Assembly: GCF_030540835.1 (NCBI RefSeq)
Contig: NZ_JAUOEK010000183.1
Location: 1-64,000 of the forward strand
DNA: 64,000 bases
Direction of reading: 5' to 3'
From: Flavivirga aquimarina
GTDB taxonomy: Bacteria; Bacteroidota; Bacteroidia; Flavobacteriales; Flavobacteriaceae
Positions 7,171 to 15,336 of the stretch are shown here, piece by piece. Numbering within the stretch: the first letter of the stretch is position 1; each line of letters starts with the position of its first letter. A program made the position numbers and the translations under genes. A model generated the notes under the pieces. The model did no database searches. It saw only the letters and a list, made by a program, of their open reading frames with translations, and was not told the DNA's origin.

Positions 7171-7258
7171 ACCACCTGGTTTTCGTAGAGGAAAAAGAAA
7201 AGGGCTAATCCATAATTAAAAGGAATACGAATATCTGTTGTTAAATAGTTGTATAAAA
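7171..7258 (+). repeat. Short region shared with the copy A flank
   Basis: The bases after the copy-B start (ACCACCTGGTTTTCG, then AATCCATAATTAAAAGGAA) align with 3527-3610 (ACCACAAGTTTTTC, then AATCCACAATTAAAAGGAA). The leading CATCATACC is the comM HHT codon stretch. Copies A and B therefore share both the regulator gene and this flank, which is not comM, showing that they derive from one inserted unit. Confidence 0.5.
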
Positions 7259-7340
7259 AGACACCAATATCATATACAGTAGCTTGTTTTTCTTTAAAAG
7301 ATAATATGTTGAATTCGTAGAGTGTCATTAGGTATTTGGT

Positions 7341-8174
7341 TTATAACTCCCATTTTTTTGTTATGTCTTTTTCACTATACCATCTTGAAAGCCATTTCGA
7401 AATTCCATCCAACCCAGGATAAATAATACGTTCAGTAATATTAGCTTGGTCAAGTTTATCTCTTATTTCCCATTTTAACGAATGAGGAATAATAATTTTT
7501 TTATAAAGCTTAGGATGTTTTTTTAACCAATCCAATTTGTCTGTATCTGGATTTAACATGAATGAGAAAAGGGCAAACTGATTTACAATTCTATCATCAA
7601 TAGATGGTGGCTCGAAAAAAATCAACCCATCTCCATTGTTTTTATTAAACTCAACAACCTCTTCGATGGTTTCTCCTATTTCCGTCTTTAACTCTGTTGA
7701 AGTAAAGGATAATGTCTTTTTCTTTGAAAAAGTATTCTGTAATTTTTTAGGTAAATGATTTTTCATTTCTATAAAATCGACCATCCAAATAACTCCATCA
7801 ACATTAAATGTGGAAATGTTGTCTGTCATAAAGTGTAAAGCTACATTTGGCGAAAAAGTCCAATCTAAAAGTCTAGTGGGTAAGCCATGATGTTGACCTA
7901 AAGCAATCCAATTCCAAATGTTATTATAATTATCTATTAAAGTGTTAATAGGAGAATATTTTTGGAAATTTCTGATTAAATGATGCTCAACTGTCGATGG
8001 TTGTCTGCCAATTCTTTGTAAACTCGTTTCTAAACCATAATTTAAGTTAGCAACACCTCTATAAGCATATTTTGAACGATATCTATCTTTATCACTCTCA
8101 TATACATCAAACATATAATTTTGTAAATCAATCCAACTTTCAGCTCGATATGTGTTTTTATCAATTTTTACCAT
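7341..8174 (-). CDS. FRG-domain protein 1 (277 aa)
   Basis: The FRG domain covers most of the protein: YAYRGVANLNYGLETSLQR near residues 37-55 contains the F/Y-R-G signature, and GQHHGLPTRLLDWTFSPNVALHF near 92-115 is the second conserved block (GLPTRLLDW). FRG proteins are common in phage-defence and abortive-infection loci and are proposed effectors or nucleotide/ADP-ribose-related enzymes; the reaction is not established. There is no signal peptide. It follows the second FRG gene by 38 bp on the same strand, so they are probably co-transcribed. A defence role is inferred from family and neighbourhood. Confidence 0.75.
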   Translation of the reverse strand: MVKIDKNTYRAESWIDLQNYMFDVYESDKDRYRSKYAYRGVANLNYGLETSLQRIGRQPSTVEHHLIRNFQKYSPINTLIDNYNNIWNWIALGQHHGLPTRLLDWTFSPNVALHFMTDNISTFNVDGVIWMVDFIEMKNHLPKKLQNTFSKKKTLSFTSTELKTEIGETIEEVVEFNKNNGDGLIFFEPPSIDDRIVNQFALFSFMLNPDTDKLDWLKKHPKLYKKIIIPHSLKWEIRDKLDQANITERIIYPGLDGISKWLSRWYSEKDITKKWEL

Positions 8175-8212
8175 AATAGAAATATACTTAAATATATAGT
8201 TTTTTTAATTTA

Positions 8213-9382
8213 TTAATCATGTTTATACCTTGCAAAAGTATTGAAAGGAAAGCGGTCTAATTTATCTTTACCAATATCAACCAAAGCCTTGTAAAAAGGG
8301 TCTTCTTCTGGAGGAGGGATTAAGTAGTTTTCATTTGAAACCCCTTCAATGTCAAAATCCTTATCGAGATACATTATGAAATCACAATCAGTTAGAGCAG
8401 AGTTAAAATTATAATCGTTGAAAATTGGTAGAGCACACGATTGACGTATTGGTCTTTCAGGCTTTAGATGATCGAAAAGTGGCACATTATTTACCATATC
8501 CCTAGTTTTAACCAAAGAAGGATCTCTAAATCGAAATCCATAGAGAACGCCTTGATGTTTCCCCTTCTCGATAGGCTCATAAAAAGAATACCCTTCTTTA
8601 TCAGTTTTAAATTTATGAGATGCGAAAAACAAAGCTGTACTTAATTCAAATGTAACATCCAACCCATAAGTAGGCATTCCGTAATGTTGCTCTATCAAAG
8701 GTAGTTGTCCAGTTAGATCTCCACTAACTTTTATTTTGCTCCATCTTTTACCATACTCTTGACTTCGTTTATCAGGAAACGACTCTAAGTCTGACATTGT
8801 ATGAATACCATACCTTTTAAAATTTTCTTCTCCCAAATTATGCCAATTCTCAATTCCATAATAAACAAATTCATCTCCATAAATACTCTGAAAAATTGAT
8901 TTCTGAAATCTTTCATTAAACCGAAGACTAAAATCATTAACAAATTTTCTGTAAAAAGATGGAATAACTAGCCTTTCTTTATTATTTGTATCAGCCATAA
9001 AAGGGTTTGGTATCTCTCGTTTAGTATGATATTCTCTAGCCTGACCTCTAAATGAAAGTAATCCCTCTTTAAACAATCTAGATGTTCCTTCTGCCTCATT
9101 TATTTGCTGCAAAGCATCTTTTAAACTTTTTACTTTATAAATAGGAGGGCTAAACTTTGGCGTGTTGTCATTACCTTTTAAGTAGGAAACAAAGGTTTCA
9201 AAATTAATATAACCGATCATCATTTTACTACCGTAAAAAGTATCTGAAATACAAGGCATACCATCTCCCAAGCCATAAAGTTTAACATTGGCTTTGTAAT
9301 GGTAACCAGAATTAATAACTTTTTTGATAGTAATATCATCAATGCCAGCTTTTGAAAGAATTTCGATAGTCTGCTGTTTCAT
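8213..9382 (-). CDS. FRG-domain protein 2 (389 aa)
   Basis: Residues 1-90 form an N-terminal extension that opens with a predicted small helical unit (EILSKAGIDDITIKKVINSGYHYK). The FRG domain follows: LLSFRGQAREYHTK near 107-120, VIPSFYRKF, and LIEQHYGMPTYGLDVTFELSTALFFASHKF near 230-258, equivalent to the GLPTRLLDW block with TYGLD in place of TRLLD. It is upstream of FRG protein 1 and downstream of the SIR2-like gene, all leftward. The altered second block suggests the two FRG proteins have different jobs. The exact activity is unknown. Confidence 0.7.
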   Translation of the reverse strand: MKQQTIEILSKAGIDDITIKKVINSGYHYKANVKLYGLGDGMPCISDTFYGSKMMIGYINFETFVSYLKGNDNTPKFSPPIYKVKSLKDALQQINEAEGTSRLFKEGLLSFRGQAREYHTKREIPNPFMADTNNKERLVIPSFYRKFVNDFSLRFNERFQKSIFQSIYGDEFVYYGIENWHNLGEENFKRYGIHTMSDLESFPDKRSQEYGKRWSKIKVSGDLTGQLPLIEQHYGMPTYGLDVTFELSTALFFASHKFKTDKEGYSFYEPIEKGKHQGVLYGFRFRDPSLVKTRDMVNNVPLFDHLKPERPIRQSCALPIFNDYNFNSALTDCDFIMYLDKDFDIEGVSNENYLIPPPEEDPFYKALVDIGKDKLDRFPFNTFARYKHD

Positions 9383-9628
9383 ATGTATTCTTAGCTTTGG
9401 GTTATTTTAATAGATTATTCCATAGAAGTATGATTAAGATAATTATTACAACCCAAAACAACCTTTAAAGATTTCTTTTGTGAAGCTATTTGATTACTTA
9501 ATAATAGTTTTTCATTCTCTACCTGTTTCCTATATGTCAACGTTTCCAAGTCTTTGTTACTAATTAGCTTCAATCGTTCCTTATGAATATTTCAAATTAT
9601 TGTAAAATTATTTTTGAAACTAGCCTAG

Positions 9629-10573
9629 TTAACAATCAAGAAAGTCACAAAATGCTTTTTCTTTTTTAGATATACATTCCTCAAAAGTTTTAATATTCAA
9701 TATTGTCTTTTTTCTGATTTTTACGGGATAATTCATGTAATCGGGGTTTATTATACATATCTTTTTATTGCTATTCTGAATGACTTCCCAAATATGACTA
9801 TCTGATTCATTATAATGTACTCCAATTATTATAATTTTTTCGCACCAATTAATAATTGAATCATATTTTTTCACAAAGAAGTCGTGCATGTCATTACCTT
9901 GGACTTTTACCATAAATTTTTTTCCAAAAGTATAGAATGACATTAAGGGTATATAATAATCATTATTCCTATTTAAAATATCGATTGATTTTAGACGATC
10001 GTGAACAGTTAGAGAATCAATATTTAACTCGCCCATCTTTCTAACTCTTAAATTGTAATTTTCTTTAATAGAAGGAAGAAAATTGCTTCCTCCATGTAAC
10101 TTTAATACATGTAATCTATCTGATGAAGGAGCTATTTGATTTTCGTTTAAAATATATTGAACAATGTAGTTTTGAGAGGCCGCAGTTTCTGCTAACATTT
10201 CATAATTTAGGCTAACTAAAAAAGGTTGAATGTTTTTACTTGATAGAATTTCAAATAGTTTACAATAATGATTATTTTCAATCGATGATATATTAAATTG
10301 CAAGAAATATTTTGCCAAATCAACCATGCTTTTTATAGGCGTTAAGTTCTCTATTAACTTTAGAAACCCTTCTTCAAAAGAATCATTTTTTTTGAAGAAG
10401 TTTTTTGCCTTTTCTGGTAATTGATTATAATAATCTGAGTAAGAGATAAGCTTGTCAAACAATTCATTTCCAAGTGGTGGTAAATATGGACTAACAGAAT
10501 CTTTTCCACAAAAACTACTTGCTCCAGCTCCAACTAAGACACAAACTTTTTGATTGTAATTGTTTATTAACAT
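9629..10573 (-). CDS. SIR2-like NAD-binding domain protein (314 aa)
   Basis: VCVLVGAGASSFCGKD (residues 10-25) is the SIR2-like GAGxS nucleotide-binding motif, SLNYEMLAE near 121 corresponds to the T-N-Y-D block, and KLHGGSNF near 156 gives the catalytic-type histidine. IIIIGVHYNESDSHIWEVI near the C-terminus matches the closing Rossmann strand. Bacterial SIR2-like domains of this kind act as NAD-depleting effectors in anti-phage systems such as Thoeris, DSR and SIR2-HerA. No partner of those named systems (TIR, HerA, Argonaute) is present, but two FRG genes follow on the same strand after a gap of about 250 bp. It is probably an NADase effector or sensor of an unassigned defence cassette. 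Confidence 0.7.
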   Translation of the reverse strand: MLINNYNQKVCVLVGAGASSFCGKDSVSPYLPPLGNELFDKLISYSDYYNQLPEKAKNFFKKNDSFEEGFLKLIENLTPIKSMVDLAKYFLQFNISSIENNHYCKLFEILSSKNIQPFLVSLNYEMLAETAASQNYIVQYILNENQIAPSSDRLHVLKLHGGSNFLPSIKENYNLRVRKMGELNIDSLTVHDRLKSIDILNRNNDYYIPLMSFYTFGKKFMVKVQGNDMHDFFVKKYDSIINWCEKIIIIGVHYNESDSHIWEVIQNSNKKICIINPDYMNYPVKIRKKTILNIKTFEECISKKEKAFCDFLDC

Positions 10574-10740
10574 ATTTTATAAATTGAATTTTATTTATTT
10601 AGAACCGATTTATTATACTTTTGATTATTATTATAATTATAGTTTTTTATTGGAATTTCATATATACTTTTTAGTTCCGAAGTCTTCAATGTTAGTACAA
10701 TAAAAAAATGAAAAGGGTGGTGTCTTTAATATAAAAAGTC

Positions 10741-11169
10741 TTAGTGATTAATATGCTCTTCAACTTTTTTGTTCATTTTTTCAGAAATATGTATTTCATT
10801 ATTTTCAATGCGTTCAACAGTTCGTACTGAAACATTAATTTTTTGAGCCAATTCACTCATGGTTAATCCATATTCTATTCGATATAGCAAAACTTTGTTT
10901 GAGAGTAATTCTGTCCCATCATCCCAAAAGTTAAAACCTAAAAAACTAACTATTTTTTTTCTGTTTTTAATATGCGGTAAATATTGATTCCATTCCCAAT
11001 TTTGATAAGAATCTTTAAGTACTCCAAAGTATTTTGCCGTGTCGTCCTGAGGCCATTCTAAGTCTAAATGTTTTCTCTTGAGTTCAATACCTAAGCTTAC
11101 ATCGTTAGAGTCAGGAAAGGGTAGTCTGTGTGGTTTTATAGCAGTTATAGTGATGTTACAAATGGGCAA
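10741..11169 (-). CDS. Two-domain HTH (XRE-type) regulator, copy C
   Basis: A 142-aa close paralogue of copy A, with LGIELKRKHLDLEWPQDDTAKYFGVLKDSYQNWE and LLYRIEYGLTMSELAQKINVSVRTVERIENN as its two HTH units. The start is TTG at 11167-11169 (reading (M)PICNITI), and the next base, 11170, is the first base of the in-frame comM 3' half (TISDVALVGGG). The regulator therefore abuts and faces away from comM at the exact HHT site, as in copies A and B. Substitutions such as EWSQ to EWPQ and RKR to RKH lie in HTH1, so the copies may differ in DNA target. Confidence 0.7.
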   Translation of the reverse strand: MPICNITITAIKPHRLPFPDSNDVSLGIELKRKHLDLEWPQDDTAKYFGVLKDSYQNWEWNQYLPHIKNRKKIVSFLGFNFWDDGTELLSNKVLLYRIEYGLTMSELAQKINVSVRTVERIENNEIHISEKMNKKVEEHINH

Positions 11170-11185
11170 TACACCATTTCGGATG
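10741..11185 (-). repeat. Right member of the ~440-bp direct repeat pair
   Basis: Same-orientation partner of 3096-3540. Similarity begins at the regulator stop and runs through GTTACAAATGGGC into the comM HHT codons, where the two copies part. Confidence 0.7.
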
Positions 11186-11883
11186 TTGCTTTAGTTGGAG
11201 GTGGTGCATTTCCACAACCCGGAGAGATTTCTTTATCGCATAATGGCGTGTTGTTTTTAGATGAATTGCCAGAATTTAAACGTGGTATTTTAGAGGTGCT
11301 ACGTCAGCCATTAGAAGATAGGGAAGTGACTATTTCGCGTGCTAAGTTTACGGTAACATATCCCTCGTCGTTTATGTTGGTGGCGAGTATGAATCCGAGT
11401 CCAGGTGGTTATTTTAATGGTCCCAATGCTCCAGTAACTTCCAGTCCTTCGGAAATGCAACGGTATTTAAGTAAGATTTCTGGGCCTTTATTAGACCGAA
11501 TCGATATTCATATTGAAGTCACGCCTGTGCCTTTTGAAAAGCTGTCGGAAGATAGAAAAGGGGAAACTTCGGTAGATATTAGAAAGCGTGTTACAAAAGC
11601 TAGGGAGGTTCAAACGGTTCGTTTTAAAGAATCGGATGTTGTGCATTATAATGCGCAAATGAATACGAAGCAAATTCGAAAATATTGTTTGTTGGATGAA
11701 GCATCAAAACAATTATTAAAAACGGCTATGGAGCGTTTGAATTTGTCTGCTCGTGCCTATGATCGTATTTTGAAAGTTTCTAGGACTATTGCGGATTTAG
11801 AGGGTGTGGAAGACGTTAATGGTTCTCATATTAGTGAGGCGATTCAATATCGAAGTTTAGATCGTGAGGGGTGGTTGGGGTAG
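11170..11883 (+). pseudogene. comM: 3' half of comM/yifB (Mg-chelatase-like AAA+ helicase), 5' half missing
   Basis: The frame reads TISDVALVGGGAFPQPGEISLSHNGVLFLDELPEFKR and continues through SMNPSPGGYFNGPN, GPLLDRIDIHIEV and NLSARAYDRILKVSRTIADLEG to SLDREGWLG-stop, the AAA+ core from Walker B to the C-terminal Mg-chelatase domain of ComM. ComM is a hexameric branch-migration helicase in natural transformation, about 510 aa long. Here only about 237 aa remain. The Walker A half is absent, and upstream bases are the antisense of an HTH gene, so the open frame that extends to 11128 is not native. The break is at the HHT codons, a known comM insertion hotspot in other bacteria (for example AbaR islands in Acinetobacter). 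The protein should be inactive. Confidence 0.8.
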
Positions 11884-12188
11884 TGAATTCCTGCGACATG
11901 TGCTGAACTTGTTTCAGTAAGGCAGGAATCTATATCTATTTTAAGATTAATGTAAAATATGTAGACTTTTTTTAGAACTAAACACTCATAAACGCCACTA
12001 GTTTTGGAAACTAGCGAAGAGCTAGGAAGCAGTGAGGATTTCTTAGCTTCATTGTTTAACAAAGTTGTTAAAGAAAAAAATGTTATTAAAAAGAAATAAA
12101 GGGCTGTCTAAAAAGCGATGAACTTTTTCATTCAGGATGACACTTTTTAGACAACCTCTTTATTGATTATTGGAGTTTTAAAATTAAG
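11884..12188. repeat. Post-comM spacer with dispersed repeat and large inverted repeat
   Basis: Bases 11884-11918 (ending GAACTTGTTTCAGTAA) recur almost exactly at 14779-14815. At 12102-12115 (GGCTGTCTAAAAAG) and 12143-12156 (CTTTTTAGACAACC) a 14-bp inverted repeat encloses 27 nt. This is a common flavobacterial dispersed element and may also terminate transcription from both sides. No gene is seen. Confidence 0.55.
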
Positions 12189-14036
12189 TTATTTCTTCTT
12201 TTTAGCAAGATTTACATCAATAGTTTTGTTCTTTTTTACCTCAAATTTTTGAGTTTCCATATCTTTAAAAGAAAATACAAGCTCATCACCTTCTATAGCT
12301 TTAATAGCATACTTACCAGTAGAATTAGTCATTACTCCATTGCTGGAGCCATTAAGAATCATAGCGCCTTGTATAGGCTTTCCTTTTTTATTAGAAACTA
12401 TACCTGAGATTAAAAAGGTATTTTCATTTTGATTAGCATCTTTGGAATTCGGTTTATCATTTTTCGAACTCTTAGCTTTTTTCATGCTATCATGAAGTAT
12501 TGTTCCAAATTCCTTTTTTGAAATTTTTTTGTCATTTAAATAATATATCGGTTTTTTTGGATTTGAAGCATCAATTGACAAACCGTTAGATGTTCTAAGT
12601 ATTACATTTATATTTTCTTTATTCTTTACTTCAACTTCTTTAGAGACTAAAGATTTGCGTGAGAATGTAATTTTATCTCCTATTGAAGCTCTAATTTTAT
12701 AGTTTCCATTGGAGTCAGTTATTACACTTCGACTCTTTTCTTTTATAGTAACACTACTATTTTCTAACCCTATTTTGTTATGTAACATAACCTTACCAAG
12801 AATAATAAATTCTTCTTGATTTTTAATTGAATTTATGGGCTTTCCATTTTTAGAAATATAACCAGTATCTTTTAAAACAGTAGTAGAATAAACATTGTTT
12901 TTAGCAATTTTTTTAAAGTCTTTTTTTGATAATTCTTCACCATCTATAATGTAAGGAGAGGTATTACCAGATTTAATGGTAGTAGGTTCTAAGACATTGG
13001 GTTTTAATTTACCTAAAGAGTTAGTCATAACGTCAGGCAAAGTTTCTTTAATTTCAATAGATGATTTTGGAACTGGGTTATCATAGATATCGGTAACTGT
13101 TCCATTAACAATAAATTCATCATTTTCTTTTTGAAATATTTGTTTGTCATTTTTTATAATTTTAGACTCTTCTTCAAGTGATGTTTCTACATAAACCTCT
13201 TCCGTGTTATAACTCATTAAGAGTAGAGCAAGAAAGGGTAAAACTAGAGCGTACTTAAATAGGTTGCTTTTTTTTGATTTTGATTTTTGTAACATAATGA
13301 TTCGTTTTTTGATTAATGAATTATAAAAATTATTACTTAAAGTTATTTGATGAGTTGATATACTTGCTTTAAGTAAGGTACATTGATAGCTTTTTTTGCA
13401 ATGAGATTGACGTTGTGCATTTTGGTCAGCAATAAACTCTAGGTTTTGTTTTAAATCTTTATTATAAAGCCATACAAAAGGATTAAACCATAGTACAATA
13501 CATGCTAATTGCATTAATAAAATATCGATAGAATGGTATTGTCGTGCATGGACTTTTTCATGTGTAATTATTTGTTCTAACTCCGTTGTGTTAAATAGTG
13601 TTGGGTTATAAACAATCCAGTTGAAAAATGAAAAAGGAGATACTGTGTTTTTAGTTTCAATAAGTTTAAAATTATCTTGATTTTCTTTTTTATTATTAAT
13701 TAATATGAGGCTTAATGAGACAAATTGAAATAGAAAACGTAAAGTAAAAAAGACGATGCCGAGTAAATAAACAAAGGGAATATATTCGAAAATATTAAAT
13801 GGTTTTTCTGTAGTTTCAATAATAGTGAGGTCTTCACCTAATTCGTAATTTGTAATTGGAGTAGGGGAATATTCAATATATATGGGAATAACCAAAAAAG
13901 GGATTGTAAAAGCAGTAATTAATCCTAATAATAAAAACCCTCTGTTAGCTTCAAAAAAAGTATCAAGTTGTAAAAATAATTTATAACACAAATAAAATAT
14001 TGTAATAACTGCACTTGCTTTAAGTAAATACTCCAT
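12189..14036 (-). CDS. BlaR1/MecR1-like M56 metalloprotease sensor with CarboxypepD_reg tail (615 aa)
   Basis: The N-terminal third has about four transmembrane helices and an M56 peptidase site, THEKVHARQYHSID (HExxH zinc motif), with NLEFIADQ downstream as the third-ligand region. After a fifth hydrophobic helix (ALVLPFLALLLMSYN) there are three carboxypeptidase-regulatory-like repeats (VNGTVTDIYDNPVPKSSIEIKE, ILGKVMLHNKIGLENSSVTIKE and ISGIVSNKKGKPIQGAMILNG) plus plug-like bits (SPYIIDGEELSKKDF). Classical BlaR1 has a penicillin-binding sensor instead, so the signal here is unlikely to be a beta-lactam. It is 2 bp downstream of the blaI-like gene, on the same strand. It probably cleaves that repressor on sensing an envelope signal. 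Confidence 0.75.
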   Translation of the reverse strand: MEYLLKASAVITIFYLCYKLFLQLDTFFEANRGFLLLGLITAFTIPFLVIPIYIEYSPTPITNYELGEDLTIIETTEKPFNIFEYIPFVYLLGIVFFTLRFLFQFVSLSLILINNKKENQDNFKLIETKNTVSPFSFFNWIVYNPTLFNTTELEQIITHEKVHARQYHSIDILLMQLACIVLWFNPFVWLYNKDLKQNLEFIADQNAQRQSHCKKSYQCTLLKASISTHQITLSNNFYNSLIKKRIIMLQKSKSKKSNLFKYALVLPFLALLLMSYNTEEVYVETSLEEESKIIKNDKQIFQKENDEFIVNGTVTDIYDNPVPKSSIEIKETLPDVMTNSLGKLKPNVLEPTTIKSGNTSPYIIDGEELSKKDFKKIAKNNVYSTTVLKDTGYISKNGKPINSIKNQEEFIILGKVMLHNKIGLENSSVTIKEKSRSVITDSNGNYKIRASIGDKITFSRKSLVSKEVEVKNKENINVILRTSNGLSIDASNPKKPIYYLNDKKISKKEFGTILHDSMKKAKSSKNDKPNSKDANQNENTFLISGIVSNKKGKPIQGAMILNGSSNGVMTNSTGKYAIKAIEGDELVFSFKDMETQKFEVKKNKTIDVNLAKKKK

Positions 14037-14038
14037 AA

Positions 14039-14398
14039 TTAATTGTTTTTTTCAATTAATTCTATAATCTCCTTAAGTTCATCCACACTTATCTTATCTT
14101 CTTTAGCAAAAAAAGAAACCACGTTTTTGTGAGAATTATTAAAATAATTATGAACAGCTATATTCATAAAACGTTTTCTATAATCTTCCTTGGTTATAAT
14201 AGGATAGTATTGATGGGTCTTCCCATAGGCTTGGTAAGCAACAAATCCTTTCTCTTCTAAATTTCTAATATTGGTTGATAACGTGTTATAATGTGGTTTG
14301 TCATCCGTTATCTCGTTAAGTACATCCCTAACAAAAGCCTTTTCTAGCTTCCATAAAATATGCATTATTTCTTCCTCTTTATTTGTGAGTTTTTCCAT
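14039..14398 (-). CDS. BlaI/MecI-family repressor
   Basis: A 119-aa winged-helix repressor: LTNKEEEIMHILWKLEKAFVRDVLNEI and HYNTLSTNIRNLEEKGFVAYQAYGKTHQYYPIITKEDYRKRFM are the standard BlaI DNA-binding and dimer segments, and the length is typical. Family members bind as dimers to TACA/TGTA-type dyads and are inactivated by cleavage by the cognate M56 protease, here the next gene. Several dyads lie about 110-150 bp upstream of its start (14511-14544), so the pair is probably autoregulated. The targets beyond itself are unknown; no beta-lactamase gene is nearby. Confidence 0.85.
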   Translation of the reverse strand: MEKLTNKEEEIMHILWKLEKAFVRDVLNEITDDKPHYNTLSTNIRNLEEKGFVAYQAYGKTHQYYPIITKEDYRKRFMNIAVHNYFNNSHKNVVSFFAKEDKISVDELKEIIELIEKNN

Positions 14399-14510
14399 TG
14401 CAAGTGTTTATTTATTATTTCCTCAAAAGAGAAAATCTTATTAATTCAAGTTTTCTTTGCGTAGCTATTGGGGGATATCTAAAACGCATTACAAACATAC
14501 AACTATTTTT

Positions 14511-14544
14511 TTAGTTATACAACTAAATATACAGTTATATAACT
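14511..14544. promoter_or_regulatory. Probable BlaI-family operators
   Basis: TTAGTTATACAACTAA at 14511-14526 and the perfect palindrome AGTTATATAACT at 14533-14544 are tandem dyads upstream of the blaI-like gene. A half-site TTTTAGTT follows. Tandem AGTT/AACT dyads before a BlaI gene fit autorepression. Confidence 0.5.
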
Positions 14545-15336
14545 AATATTTTAGTTTTAAGCCACGACCAGGTATAGTATATTGTTATCTAAATTTTTTA
14601 ACTTGTGGCGTTAAATATTGGCAGTTAAGGGTATAGTAAGGAATAAAAAAAGAGAAAGCTTTTACAATTAATGATAGATAAACTGTATTTAAATAAATTT
14701 AAGTGTAGCTTTTTTATATGTAACAACTATTATTCTTTATTATTAAGAAATTGCAAACTTCGCAGAGCGGAGGTAACTAATTCCTGCGACACGTGCTGAA
14801 CTTGTTTCAGTAAAATAAGAATATTATTTGATTTTTATGAGAAAGATGAAATTTATATACGTGTACACTCATAGGTCAATATTATCTACAAAGTCAGTAG
14901 CTTAACAGATTTAGGGTATTAACTTCTTAACAATTATATAAGTACTTTTTCATTTAAAAAAAGACCTTCAATAAAGATGAGTTATTCTTTTGAAGTATGA
15001 TCGGAACGTACTTAGAATACAGAATCCATAGGCTTTAAATATTCTGTAAATTTATACTTACAATTAATAGTAAATCTCAGTATAGTTATAATTTAACACT
15101 AACACATTTACAAGTTGTTGAAAACTTTATTTGTAAAAATAAGACTACATGTTGATTCTTGAATTCTAATAAGCTAGTTTAGTAAAAAAATTACATATCA
15201 AGTAGTTATGTTTAAATAAAATGACAATGTCATACTCCTAGGAATTCTGTGTCTAATAGTAAAACAGAAATACAGAGAACCACAACTACTAACAATAAAG
15301 TAACATCATTATTTAACACTAAACTAAAAAAGTAAA
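14545..15336. other. Long intergenic region before the sulfatase, with dispersed repeats
   Basis: 14756-14768 shares AAACTTCGCAGAG with 3723-3735, and 14779-14815 repeats the 35-bp element found right after comM (11884-11918). The rest, to the sulfatase start, is AT-rich with no open frame of credible length. No gene is seen. Confidence 0.5.

Noticed and set aside
7341-10573. Assignment of the FRG/SIR2 genes to a named defence system (Thoeris, DSR, SIR2-HerA).
   Set aside because: The required partner genes are absent and domain order differs, so only a family-level call is made.
11128-11169. N-terminal extension (MWFYSSYSDVTNGQ) of the comM fragment's open frame.
   Set aside because: These codons are the reverse complement of the regulator copy C N-terminus, and the same sequence precedes unrelated DNA at 3480. 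It is not native ComM.
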